From Apostichopus japonicus (lineage: Eukaryota > Echinodermata > Holothuroidea > Aspidochirotida > Stichopodidae): a stretch of 64,000 nucleotides of DNA. Under the pieces are notes generated by a model. That model searched no databases, was not told the DNA's origin, and worked only from the letters and a program-made list of their open reading frames with translations. Both the position numbers and the translations under genes were made by a program. Location of the stretch: assembly GCF_037975245.1 (NCBI RefSeq), contig NC_092562.1:22339054-22403053 (forward strand), in the 5' to 3' direction. Positions 36,548-48,913 of the stretch are shown piece by piece. Position 1 is the first letter of the stretch; each line of letters starts with the position of its first letter.

Positions 36548-37256
36548 CTGCAATAGAAAACATACATATTGAAATTCACAATTATCACTCCTAACAATCA
36601 AGATATTGGAAAGTATACACAGAAATGGATAGTCTCCATGTAATTATGAAAGAAAAAAAAAATCATATATAAATTTACTTTAAAACCGTTGTCTGAATGA
36701 TGGCAGTAATAAAGAGAAATTGACCTTGCTATATATCACTCATTTATATAAAAAAAAGTCCCCCAGTTTTACTAATAACACAGAACCTGAACATTTCCAA
36801 GAAGTTTATGATTTATAATTTACAAACTGAGTTCACATATGAAAAGAAAGGATAATCAGTTATTTTTTACTTTTTTTGCAAGGGGATGGGAGGGAGGGGG
36901 GAGGAGGGTTGGTAACATTTCCATGTATGAATAGCAGTTACATGTAACTGCAATTCATATTATTGGAAATAATATTTTTGTAGATCAAATTCTTACAGAT
37001 TCTTAAACATTGTGTGATTGATTGGTGACATCATGGTTTAAGCATGTTACATACAATAGCAGGGGACACCAACAATTTCAACCATACTGTAGTATACGGG
37101 TAAACCACCAATAAGGGATCTTTTCATAATCCTTAAAAGAAAGAGTAAAAATACTACATTTAAAATCACACAAAAAAGGACATTACATAAGCCATCCCTC
37201 TAAATAAATGTTTGCTTAAAACAGCGAAGGTAAAAACTTGGACCTGAGAAATATGT

Positions 37257-37806
37257 AAGGATATTGGTGAGATACATATGGCTGGCAGTACTGTACTTAT
37301 CTAAAGCAAGTTGTTAATGATTAATGCCCATTTTAGCAATTAGCATTAAATGAGATACATACTGATGGAAGTACTGTACTTATGTAAAGTAATTCCTTAA
37401 TTTGTTAATGATTAATGCCCAGTTTAGCAATTAGCATAAATGAGAAACATACTGCTGGAAATACTGAACTTATCGAAAGTACTTCCTTAAGTTGTTAATG
37501 ATTAATGCCCATTTTAGCAATTACTGTAGCATTAAATGAGAAACATACCGCTGGAAATACTGTACTTATCTAAAGTAATTTCTTAAGTTGTTAATGATTA
37601 ATGCCCATTTTAGCAATTAGCATTAAATGAGAAACATTCTGATGGAAGTACTGAACTTATCTAATTCTTAAGTACTTCCTAAAGTTGTTAATGATTAATG
37701 CCCATTTTAGCAATTAGCATTAAATGAGATACATATTGCTCGAAGTACTGTACTTATAATCTAAGGTACTTTCATGTCGTTAATGATTAATGCCCATTTT
37801 AGCAAT
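37257..37806. repeat. Tandem array of about six units of 90-97 bp
   Basis: Each unit carries TTAATGATTAATGCCCATTTTAG, caattagcattaaatgaga, acata-ctg-tggaagtactg and cttatctaaagta. The core ttaatgccc recurs at about 37321, 37412, 37502, 37599, 37695 and 37787. The units differ by small indels and substitutions. Confidence 0.92.
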
Positions 37807-38318
37807 TTTACGTTAGTTTCATTGACATTAGGTTCCATCTATAAATGAATATACATCTGTTCTATATAATTGAAAAAAACATTACGGATATAGGTCTATC
37901 TTACTGTAGATGAACCAAATTTTGTTATCAAAACAGGAGCCCCAAAAAAACATGTTTTGATATTACCAAAGTGAAATTGCCAGCAAGGGGAATAATGTAT
38001 ACTATCCATAATAAAGGGTGACACATCTCGACTTTCCATGCTATTAACTATCCTATTACTTTAGGCAATTTCCAGAGACTGTAATTCATTCAAAAAATCT
38101 TTGTGAAATGTACATTACCTATATACTGCCACTCATGTGGTTGTAACAGCAAATTTAAATTGCCTCAGTCAAAACAAGTTATAACAGTCTGTCTTAACCA
38201 TCTATTTAGCTATAGGCTATAATGACTTTGCTACAAATAATTATTATTTCCATATATTTCTCTAGGCACAACAGAAATACTCCATACCTCTTTATGTTCC
38301 TCCTGACATGTATAATCT

Positions 38319-38515
38319 TTTAAAGGTAAAAGGGCTAATAAGAGTGTTTTACATCAATAAACTTGGATAACCTCCATAGAAGACTTAAGAAATAGAACTG
38401 AAGTACATACTTTTCAAGGGCAAATATATTTGAAACATCTGTAATATTTTAAAAGTAAAATACAAGGCTTATCAGAGTGCTTTACATCAAGAAACTTGGA
38501 TAACCTCCATAAGAC
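38319..38515. repeat. Two-copy local duplication
   Basis: A segment of about 70 bp containing agagtg-tttacatcaa and aaacttggataacctccata occurs at about 38319-38389 and again at about 38444-38515, with roughly 10-15 % differences. Confidence 0.75.
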
Positions 38516-41500
38516 ATAACATGAACTAAATCTCAAAAAAAAAAAATTTAAAAGCAAAACTGTATTTTACTAGCAGATGTTGTGTATGATAATTGCCAAT
38601 TTCAGATCATAATATGATTACATTTGATCAAAAAATTTCTAGATTTTATCTACCAAATAAAAGTAATTACTTTGGGTTTTTAATGTCATTTTCCTCACCC
38701 AGACATATACATGTTATGAACTTTCAAACAGAACTCAACATCATCAACAAAGCAGAATAATTTGCTAGATTTTATAACTCTACTTTTTAAACTCAAACAA
38801 ACTCTGTTGAATGTCGTAAACATTACATGATTTTGAATATTTTCAAAAGTTTGGGCAAGCATTAGCCCATAAAAAAAAATAAGTTAAACTTGATGAATGA
38901 ATGTGGATGAACCAAAAAAATGTTAAAAAATTTGAAATTTTACCAAGTATGTTATAACTTGCTTTCTTAAAAAAATCCCTGCCTATAAACAACTTGTAAC
39001 TACTACAGGTGTACACCCTAACTGTCTTTGCCTTTACAATTCACAGCTCACCTTATTCTGAGAGAGCAAAAAGGAAATCCATTAGTTTAGAAAAACCTAC
39101 CTATCTAAGTGATTTTTAATTTACTATAAAACCCTTCAGTCTAGTTATGAGGGGTTTCAGCTATTTGCAGAGATTTCAGAAATATTACACAAACTATTTT
39201 TTACTGCTAGTAAAAAGTTGTAAAGCTTTTAAGCTGATTCACTATCATTTAAAATCCCTTTTAATATACAGTAGTCATTATATTTTGACAATAAGTTCTG
39301 CTAAATTTGAGAGCAGGGATACAAATTTGGTATCGAATGTTTTTAGTGAAGAAACAACCTTTATTTTTATAACAATGAAGCACACCACTTTTAATTGGAA
39401 GGTTTTGAGGAATGTCCTATAGATTTGACTTCACAAGGAAAAACAACCTTTGAATTTTGAATTAAAAAAAAAATGTGCTTTTCATGTTCTCCAAATAGGA
39501 CAAAAAGAGGAAGATTAACTTTGAACATACAGTACAGTACCATCTCTAATAATTCATCGGTAAAACATTGCCTCATTTGTCGATTTCATAAATTGAAGTA
39601 TGCGTAATATAATTTCCAAAATTATCTTATATTATATTACACTAATTTCCATAGAAACAGGAGTGAAAAGAACCTCTGCAATTCTCTCCCTACTCACCAT
39701 GATGAAGCAACTAGTTCAAAGAAAAGGCACAGAGCGACGAGAATGTTTTCAACGTAGCGTAAATCCATTGTTCCAGGGCTGGGGTAAACAGAAACTTATA
39801 AACAAAACCTCCTAAATTTTGTAATTGCACATAAATAATGAACCTGTCAATTTCCTTTCAGTTTTTCAAGTTATATCCATGAGATGGTGAAGAATTCCAG
39901 GCTAATTTTCGTCAGAATCTTGAATTAAAATATCTTTTTTGCAAAAGTTTCCACCATCTACAACTATTTACACAACTGATGCTTGGGTTTTATTCTAAGA
40001 GAACAACCAGGTATTATGACAGAAATGGCAAAAAAATTGAAAAATGCCACAAAATTGTCCGATTTTTATAACTTGACAACTTGGTGATAATGTTGCTTTA
40101 CAGAAGAGGACTAAATATTCCACTATAAAAGATTCATGTAATGCCATGTATGATCCATCCACTGTGAGTTTGATTTCCTTGAGACGCACATTCAACTCAA
40201 AAATAAGTCATACCACTCGCAATCAGTTCTTACAGACGAAACTCCTAAACGGATCTATCCTCTCTGAAAGTGGCACAGATGCTGGTTAAAAACAGGGAAC
40301 ATCAAAAAACAAGATTGTCAATCCACTCTCAATGAAATGTGACCATCTGCACATAAAATGTTTCTTTGATGACAAACAAAATGGGTTTGCGGGTTGTCTT
40401 TGCGGGAGTGGTACTGGGTACTGCTATCAGTACAGATGTATTCTCTCCAGTGTTTATGGGTTGGAGTTGACTTTTATGCTCGTCCTAGTTTTGGAAAGGA
40501 AGTCAGCAATTCCCGACAGATCGAAATAGTCAAACAATGCTGCGGTGGCTCTTAACTCTCTTATGGAAATTCCAGTAACAAATTGATTGGACTATTGAGC
40601 CCTCCTTGAACCACTTACTGAAATCTAGATCAATTGTGTTCCTGTGGGGAAACAATGGTAGGATAAAGACCTACTTGCAGAAAATGACAAAAGAAGACAC
40701 AAACTGTTCCATGTGTCCACAGAAATGATTGGTTTGTAATGTTCGACCAACAGAAACAAGTGAGCGACTGTGCAATCATAATGAAGCCTTGACCTAAATG
40801 GACTTGATTCCCTGCCACATGCCAACGGCCTAATTACATAGACAAAAAGGTACTGATACTAGTTACACTGATGCCGAACTGAAGACAACGACGACCACAA
40901 TGACTGCATCACTCCCCCTGCAGGCTTAATCTGTCACTGAAGTAGATAAACTTGCTTCCATCCAAATATATAAGATATGTATATATACATTTACTCTCAG
41001 ACCACCACTACCAAGTAACTGAGAACAACTTATTTTTTTTCCTCGTTTTTTTTTTTGCTTCAAATTCTCTTTTCTAAAGAGAGAGAAAGAGAGTTGGCAT
41101 GAAAAATCAGCTCTGACAAGGCCATGCATACACAACTGGTTTGGTTTACTTCCTTATGACCTGTATGCCAACAGATCAATCACTTGAAGAAACAAGATTG
41201 AGTAGGTTTAGAACAATTTCAAAAAGGGGATAGGAAAGAGAGAGAGAGAGACCTTTGAAATGTAAAAACAAAGTTTGACATTTTGGGGTTTGGCATGCCA
41301 CCTCTTGCCTATCTTGACAAAACTCTGGTGTGTCTGCAAAAGCAAGAACGGAGATGGCTCATTTAGCATGGCATCCAATTCTGTTTATCAACCCAACAAA
41401 CATTAGAGATGGTATGGGGAAAACTCTGTAGGCTCACCATATCTGAACTTTGAACTTTATGCTCTGGGCAATCAGTCATCTATTGATTACCCCTGTCTAA

Positions 41501-43204
41501 TATGGGTTTTCTTTCTTTTTAAAAGAGAAAAAATGGCTCAGAAAAAACACTAGAAATATTTCCCCACAGTCAGTTTCAATTATTCATTTACTTATATACA
41601 GTAGGAAGATATCAAAAGATGAACACACATGTCATCTAACAGATGAGTTGCTCAACAATTCCAGAATAGACATTAAATTCTGACATTCAATCTAAATAAG
41701 TCAAAACAAATTAGGCTACGGGTAATCAGTAATTCATTGCTTACTCAGTCCAATATATATGGTTTTCAAGAGAAAATGTCTGAAAATAAAGCCGGAAACA
41801 TTCTTGATATCAAAAGATGGACAACTAAAAAATCATCCATCTATATCAGAAGATTGTTAAAGCTCAGCAATTCCATGGTAGACATTGGTCCAACGTTTGG
41901 TCATGTAAAATTCAGTCACTACAAAATTGGTCCCAACAATCTACAGTATATATCAAATAATTTTAAAAAAATATATTTTTAGCACGTTTTGGACGCTATG
42001 GATTTATCTATATTTGAAAAGTATAGTTTCTTGACAATATTTATGCTTGAACTCATATTTAATTTGGTATTTAATTCTAATATCACCAAGTGATGGTTCT
42101 TTTTATTGTCCTTTACAGTTGCTTTCATAGATAAAATTTAGTAGTAAATGATAGGATTCCTAGTTCAAGAAACATATATATGTTGCAAAACAAATTAAAC
42201 ATTTAACAAAAAACTCTTTATTTGATAGTAATAAAGAATTAGCAAAAAGTGAAAGTTATTATTGATTTTGGAGATAAACTTTTAATAAGAATTAATTAAT
42301 ACAGTCTTCTTCTTAAAAATACATACAGTTAATATGTTATTGTGTGTTAGTGTATATAGTTCTCATCATTACTCAGATTTCTATGATATAAGTGTATAGA
42401 GACCTGGATTTCTTGCATCTTTGTGAGATTTTCTCAAGTTCCATGCAAGTCATTTCAAGATGTCCTTAATTTGATCTGATCAAATCAGAGGACACTAACT
42501 TATTGCCTCATCGAGTTGTTAGAACTGTAGAGCTTGTACAATGCGGTCGGAGAGACAAAGCCATATTAGTGATACATGTTTAAGTAGCCAGTTTGATAAC
42601 AAAGATTCTCAGCATACATCCACAAACTCAACACGAATGACTACATCTGCGCTTTTAAAGACAAGGCCGAATATTGTCCCATTGAGTCTTTCAAAGGATT
42701 CAAAATGTCTTGTGTCCATCAGAGTTGGTTTTGTTACAAGTAAGCTACTGTATGTACACATACAGTAGACAGAGTTAACTCAGGTAATCATCCAACCATC
42801 AATGGCCTTCTCCTTCTTCACAAATAAAAGGCGAGGTGAAGCTCTGTAAATTCATCTCTATTCTATCTACTCTTCTGGAACACGAACATGCATGGCTGCT
42901 CAAAGGAAGAGATTAGAACTTAAAGATAACTGGTTAATTCTTGGTCCTCATGACCAGTTCTGGACAGTAGAAGATATGGACACTTTTTACTATTCGATAT
43001 GTATACTGTACTGTACTGTATTTATGGTGGATCCGTACTGAGGAAAGGGGAAGCGGATTATGTAAATTAGCATGAGACAGTGTCAATTAATGAGGGATGG
43101 AATTTAAGGTGTGACAAATATGGAAAAAGAAGGATTTTAATCTAACACAATTGCCACCGTGAAGGAAAAGCCTCCAATTGATAACATGACCATGATATAA
43201 GATA

Positions 43205-43275
43205 TAAGAACCTTTATTGGCCATAAAAGGAATTGGAGTTCACTCCATCTCAGTATAACATACATAAAACAGTCA
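43205..43275. repeat. Possible retroelement 3' end fragment
   Basis: The sequence taagaacctttattggccat followed by aaaaggaattggagttcact and an A-rich stretch resembles the 3' terminal region of retroposon copies. Only this one copy is visible in the window, so the assignment is weak. Confidence 0.2.
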
Positions 43276-45857
43276 AAAATACATCAAAACATATGATGAT
43301 CAGGTTGCTACGATTGTACAGAATAGCTGCAGTAATTAGTGATCAAATGATGTACTAAAACACACGGTATAGCCACTAGCCAGAGATCTGCAGTACTATG
43401 CATTGTTATCAACAACATGTTTACTATATAGAATAAATATTACAACTTGCATACTTGATCTAGTGTGTGCAGATCAGCTCACCACATTATGACAGCTCCT
43501 AACACTTGAACTCCAAAAGATATGAAAACAATATGTTTGTTTTATTCCACTGTGTCATTACCCAAAAAGGAATGGTCATATGCCCCACTGAAAGTTGCCA
43601 GTTAAGTTTTAATGGCAAGAAAATTGATGTAGATAGGATAGGGCAATAATACAATGACGACATGGCTAACAAAAACAAGTATCGGTATAAAAGAAGCTAG
43701 GTACAACCACGATTAAAACGAGACTTATGAAACATTGATGATTCATAACTATGTTGAGACAAGAAACATCAAGATACCCCTTTTATGCCAGTATATACTT
43801 GTGAAAATCACAATTCCAGAGTTGTTGAAATTATGTTTGTAACTACCCAAAAAGGAATACGATTTGCTTGAGTATGCTCAAATAAGGGGAATTTTTTATA
43901 TGGTACAGAAGGTACCAGAAAACACTTTTCTTCAGTCAACCAAAATGTCACCAGGTGTGTTGTTATGAACTTTAAAATATTGTCACTGGAATGGTCTTCA
44001 TTAGATGAACTTGATAGAAATAATAATTTTCTAATCTTCCCTTATTAGAATTTAAAAGCTTGTCAACACATGTATATATCTTTCAGTGAAGTCAATCAAA
44101 GTTTGGGTATCATGTTTTGAGTGAAATTATCAAATGGCCAGATATGACTTCAAAATTCATATAATTCAAAATACCTACTGTATCTTTAACATACCACCTT
44201 TACTCATGTTCAATATTTATACACAAAATATTCTCTTGTAACATAGGGAGCATAGAGTTTAACCAAAATTTATCAGAAAACACCTTAAATTAAATATATA
44301 CATTTAACATCATTACTTTAAAGCAAAAATCATTCTTTATGATGTGACTCCTCCAAAAGACAAGCACATCACACAACTGGAACCTTTGCACATGACCAAA
44401 GCACTATATATATCCCTTTAAGCTACAGTATTCTAACCTTTATAATCACTCCTATCTCTCTAGGAGGAGAATATCACAAATATTTCTTCTCCAAAAGAGA
44501 CAGTAATTGTAAAATTGGATGCCAGGAGAGGGATAAGGTCACTGGCGAAACTTGTGTCAGGAACGAAATTTACAGACAAATTAAGTGCAGCCATTGAGCC
44601 TGTTACGATCATTAAACTGCTTACAAATGTCTGCCACAGCTATAAAGTGGACATTAAAAGGAGCCATAAACTGGATGTTAGCTTTACTGTAAATATTACT
44701 CGCCTCTATGTCATAACCATACCATCTCCCCCATTATGATGTCATATAAGTGTTGTCAACGGATTTAATGGCCTTGACATAGTTACCGATGAAACAAACT
44801 CAAAAATACTAAATAGTTCCTAAATGTTGATTTTTTTGGGGGGTAATAATCTTGTAGAATTGCAACACTTTCGACTTTACCGAATAAGTCTTGATATTTT
44901 CAAATTAATACAAATAGTAGTGTTTTGACAAGAACCCCTATTAAGTCAGTGGTTTGAGATCCTGACAGGTCCAAAGAAAGATATGGATTTTATATTTGTA
45001 AGAAAGAACACAACAGTGGCTACTACATGACAGGTGACCTTTCCATTTGGATGTGTTTCTGTGTTACACAGCTGACAGTAAACTGAAAACACTCATAATG
45101 CACACTTATGTCAGTTACCAAGGTAGGAAATAATGAAAAGGTTTGCTTTAATCGAGGGAAATATTCACTACAATGTAGATCTAATACTGTAGTTGCATAA
45201 TTTACAATAATTTCAACAATTTAAGAAGAATCAGGGAATAGGAATTGCAACAGGTGAGAGTGATAGTCATTTAGCATTCAGAAGTACTGTAATGCTCTCT
45301 GTTTCTAATTTGCATGATATCCATATAATAATTAAAACAGCAAAAAAACATTTAAAGTAACATTAAAACTATTAACATACAGGAGATGAATTGGAGGGCA
45401 GTATATCATTACAGAGAGATACAGAAGGGATACACTTGCTTAAAGACCAAATACTTCCAACTTGGTAGATACATTATATGTGTTGTGAGGAGACATTTCA
45501 TTCAGCAGAGATGTATAACTTCCTGGTTTGGGTATTGTGGGTTTCTACTTAATATTTTAGTGACCCTATATCAAGCTCACATTCCTGGACAATGAAATGT
45601 TTAATCTGTCATATATATGTTAGAGTATCGCAGTGAAGAACAAGATATATCTCTACGGGAACCAGATGATCAGAACAAGCAGGGTTATTGACCATGGAGT
45701 TACAGTATGACTTGTAGCTAAGGATGTGCAGTGAATTAAAAGTGTTAAAAGGTTTGAAAGTTTGTGTGAAAGAGAACAAGAGTCAATCATTTTTCCAGTA
45801 GGGGCCGGTAACTAAGGGTGTAGAGAGTTAAAAAGATACTAGCTGAGTCTTAACACC

Positions 45858-45916
45858 ATAGAGCGAGAGTGCTTTAAAGCTTTGTGGAGACTAGTAAGCG
45901 AGGAAGCAAAGTAAGT
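45858..45916 (+). mobile_element. Possible decayed MITE-like terminal repeat
   Basis: The sequence catagagcgagagtgctttaaa, then tttgtggagactagtaagcgaggaagcaaagtaag, parallels the right-end arm of the 35.5-kb element (gaatgaggtgcttatgttgtgaggagacaggtaagcggggaacgaagtaaat), with many substitutions. Confidence 0.35.
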
Positions 45917-46097
45917 TAACCAAATATAAATTGTCTCCTTTCAGTAGCAACCTTTTAACTTTTCTCAAAGCCAATTCTTAGACATTAAACTCTCAGTTTT
46001 ATAAAAAATACTTTCTAAAACATTCCTGAAGATCATTCTTACCCATGTACAAATAATAAGATGAAGATGTTTTTGCACAAGGTAACTTGCTGCACAC

Positions 46098-46142
46098 AAT
46101 ACAAACAAATACAAACCAATACAAACAAATACAAACAAATAC
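46098..46142. repeat. acaaacaaat/acaaaccaat short tandem repeat
   Basis: Four to five units of aatacaaaca (10 bp) occur in tandem, the second carrying acaaacc. Confidence 0.85.
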
Positions 46143-48500
46143 TGAGAGCTGTGATCTGAGAGTTGAATGCCTTAATTGTTTACACTCGTGAGAAGCCTGA
46201 TTCACTCTTAAGTGCACACACTCTCTGTATATTTGACATACAATATAAGTTTTACAGGTCAAGCGTCAAGTTATTCTACATTCACTGATTCCAAATATTT
46301 AAACATCCATTTTAACAGTAAGTCATTGTACCTCTTTTTGAAATATGATAATCCCATATATGGCATTCTTAATATTTACTCAAGGATATGTACTGTTTTG
46401 TCTATAATTTGTTCATATAACCAGCTTTTATGGAATGTTTCATGCATGGCCCTTAAGCAGCTTCAATGTGAACTTGGCTTTTAATGACCTTTACACCAAA
46501 CAGGAATCCCTCTGAGCTCTACCATTGGGAGTTCATCTACGACCATTGATCCAAATTGCTGGTGTGCATGACCAACCCTCATACCAAGAAAATCAAACCA
46601 GGAGATCAACTAAATATATCTAAAACAAGTGCCTTTGCCAAGAAGAACCTACCATTTACAGTAATACGAAAACAAAGAGTGCAATATGTCTGACTGAGTG
46701 TCATTTGCAAAGTGAGAAAAGACTAATGATTCTACACAGGTTATGGTTCAGAAAATGAACATTCATATTATAGAAAATAGATTAAGAAAGCATCACAGCT
46801 AGCCTACTGTACAGGGGATGTCAAGTTGTCCTTTCCATGTATTTTGTTTCTTTTTGTCAGCCAGCATGATACTAGGAACAATAACTTAATAATCATGAAT
46901 GTACAGTGAATGACTCAAATAAACCAGTGCAATTATTGTGAGAGGACATGTAAGTGATGATTAGTCTAGTAAATTCTCTATATTTAGTTTACCCAAACTA
47001 TAGACTAAGGACTTGCCAAATGTAAGGCAGATAAGGACATGTGGATCCCTTCCAATGTTTAATAGATGACAAAGATTTCAAACTCTCCTGCCAGGTGTAG
47101 CACCTCATTCCAACTTTGTTTGTATTTCCTGATCGGCCATGTTTATAAAATTCATTTCAAAGATATGGAACTCCCACCATGTTCAATTGGTTTCCATCCA
47201 GAAGAAAATGTCATCACTCCAGAAAATGTCATAATTGTTTAATTATATTGTTCTGACAGCCCCATCAGTAGTAGACAAGAGACACAAATTCATGAGCCTG
47301 GCTGTGACCTCATTGGTAGACCATGCACTCACTGATCATGCAAAATGGCTGACATTACAAGAGACCTCATTTACAGAGTTAAAAATAAGTAGGTAAAAAA
47401 TTCTGCAGCATGGAAACTGTCAAACATTGTGGCTCCCCTTGAGCAGTGGCGTTTGACACATGGACAAGAAGGATGCGATTTTATTGAACAACTGGAAACA
47501 CAACACATGACAGGAATGCAAATAACTTGAAATGATGACACAAATTGAAGAAAGCAAATCTCATTTAATGGAAGGCACTACCTAATTTGTAAATATTAAA
47601 TCTTCAGTTTAAGCAATGAATATATGCACGTATTTATTTTCTTTTTTCTATCATACTTAATATACAATACCCTACCAATATCACACATATCATTTAAAAT
47701 ATGTGTCAGGATCAACTGTTTAAGCGCAGTACTCAGGGAACGTTTACTTGTGGAAATCTATATACTGTACAAACTATATAGTATTACTTACTGTACATGC
47801 TCAACGAAATTACAAATTTAATCGGTTAACAAGAATTAAGAAATAATATGCACATGAAGAGCTACAGTATACATGAATAAAGTTCAATGTACTGTACTGT
47901 ACATCACAATTAACATGAAAAAGACATAATTTCACTAACATCACTGCAAATTTATTCCAAACTACCCAGCGATTACCAGCATTGAGTAACCAGCATTGAA
48001 AGTAAATTCCTACTGCCTCTGGAATTCCTCCAAAATCAAGTCATTCTCTCCACCAATCCGTCATCTACTGCCCTCATTAGATGTGTATGGATGCTTTGAC
48101 ATACCAGAACAAGAGAATAAATCATTTGTTGGTCTAATGGGATGACAGCTGTAATTCCTTAACTAGCCAGTAAATCTTTCATCGCTACATGGACTGCCAA
48201 CCTGTCCAAGTCAGTAATAAACCATTAGGAGAGCCCAGAGATGGGAACCACAGATAATTAATTTCAACTTTTCCTTTCTTTTTTAATCAGCCAACTTTTC
48301 ATCATCCAATAAAAAGCCACAAAATTAAGGTAGGGGGTTACAGGGTGCAAGGGGAGGATACCTTGTCATCCAGAGACATGTTCTGGTTTATATTTTCCTA
48401 CTTAATTATATCACTTTTTGAAAATAATTTGTTTGCTTGTAGTCAAGATTAATATTGTGCCTCTTTGACCAGCAGCCAAATTGTTCACCCTGTGACACCC

Positions 48501-48913
48501 AGTAGGTTTAAAATGATGTAATATGTAAATGCCGATAGGTTTAAAATGATGAAATATATAGAGGGCAATAGGTTTAAAATGATGTAATATATAGAGACCA
48601 ATAGGCTTAAAATGATGAAATATATAGAGGCCAATAGGTTTAAAATACATGTATATAAAGGCCAATAGGTTTAAAAATGATATAATATATAGAAGCCAAT
48701 AGGCTTAAAATGATGTAATATAGAGAGGCCAATAGGTTTAAAATTATGTCAAGGCCAATAGGCTTTAAATTATGTAACATATAGAGACCAATAGGTTTAA
48801 AAATGATGCATTATATAGAGACCAATAGGCTTAAAATGGTGTACTATATAGAGGCCAATAGGTTTAAAATGATGTAATATATATATCAGCCAGTTGGTTT
48901 AAAATTATGTAAT
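48501..48913. repeat. Tandem array of 13 units, mainly 33 bp
   Basis: Units read caataggtttaaaatgatgt followed by aatatatagaggc, alternating aggttt and aggctt. Because the typical unit is 33 bp, the minus strand stays open over several units and would read an 11-residue repeat (HHFKPIGLYIL). This is a by-product of the period, not evidence for a gene. Unit length varies from about 26 to 35 bp. Confidence 0.93.

Noticed and set aside
42541-42768. Plus-strand Ser/Thr-rich frame with ATG and a GTAAGC donor-like site
   Set aside because: It is short, has no homology I recognise, and lacks a matching next exon.
44466-44739. Plus-strand open frame of about 91 codons starting right after an acceptor-like tctctctag
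   Set aside because: It has no ATG near the start and no recognisable domain, and the plausible upstream frame at 42541-42731 ends in a phase that does not fit. A nested antisense gene cannot be excluded but is not supported.
48411-48665. Minus-strand frame with repeated HHFKPIGLYI residues
   Set aside because: It arises from a tandem DNA repeat whose unit is a multiple of three; other units in the array break the frame.
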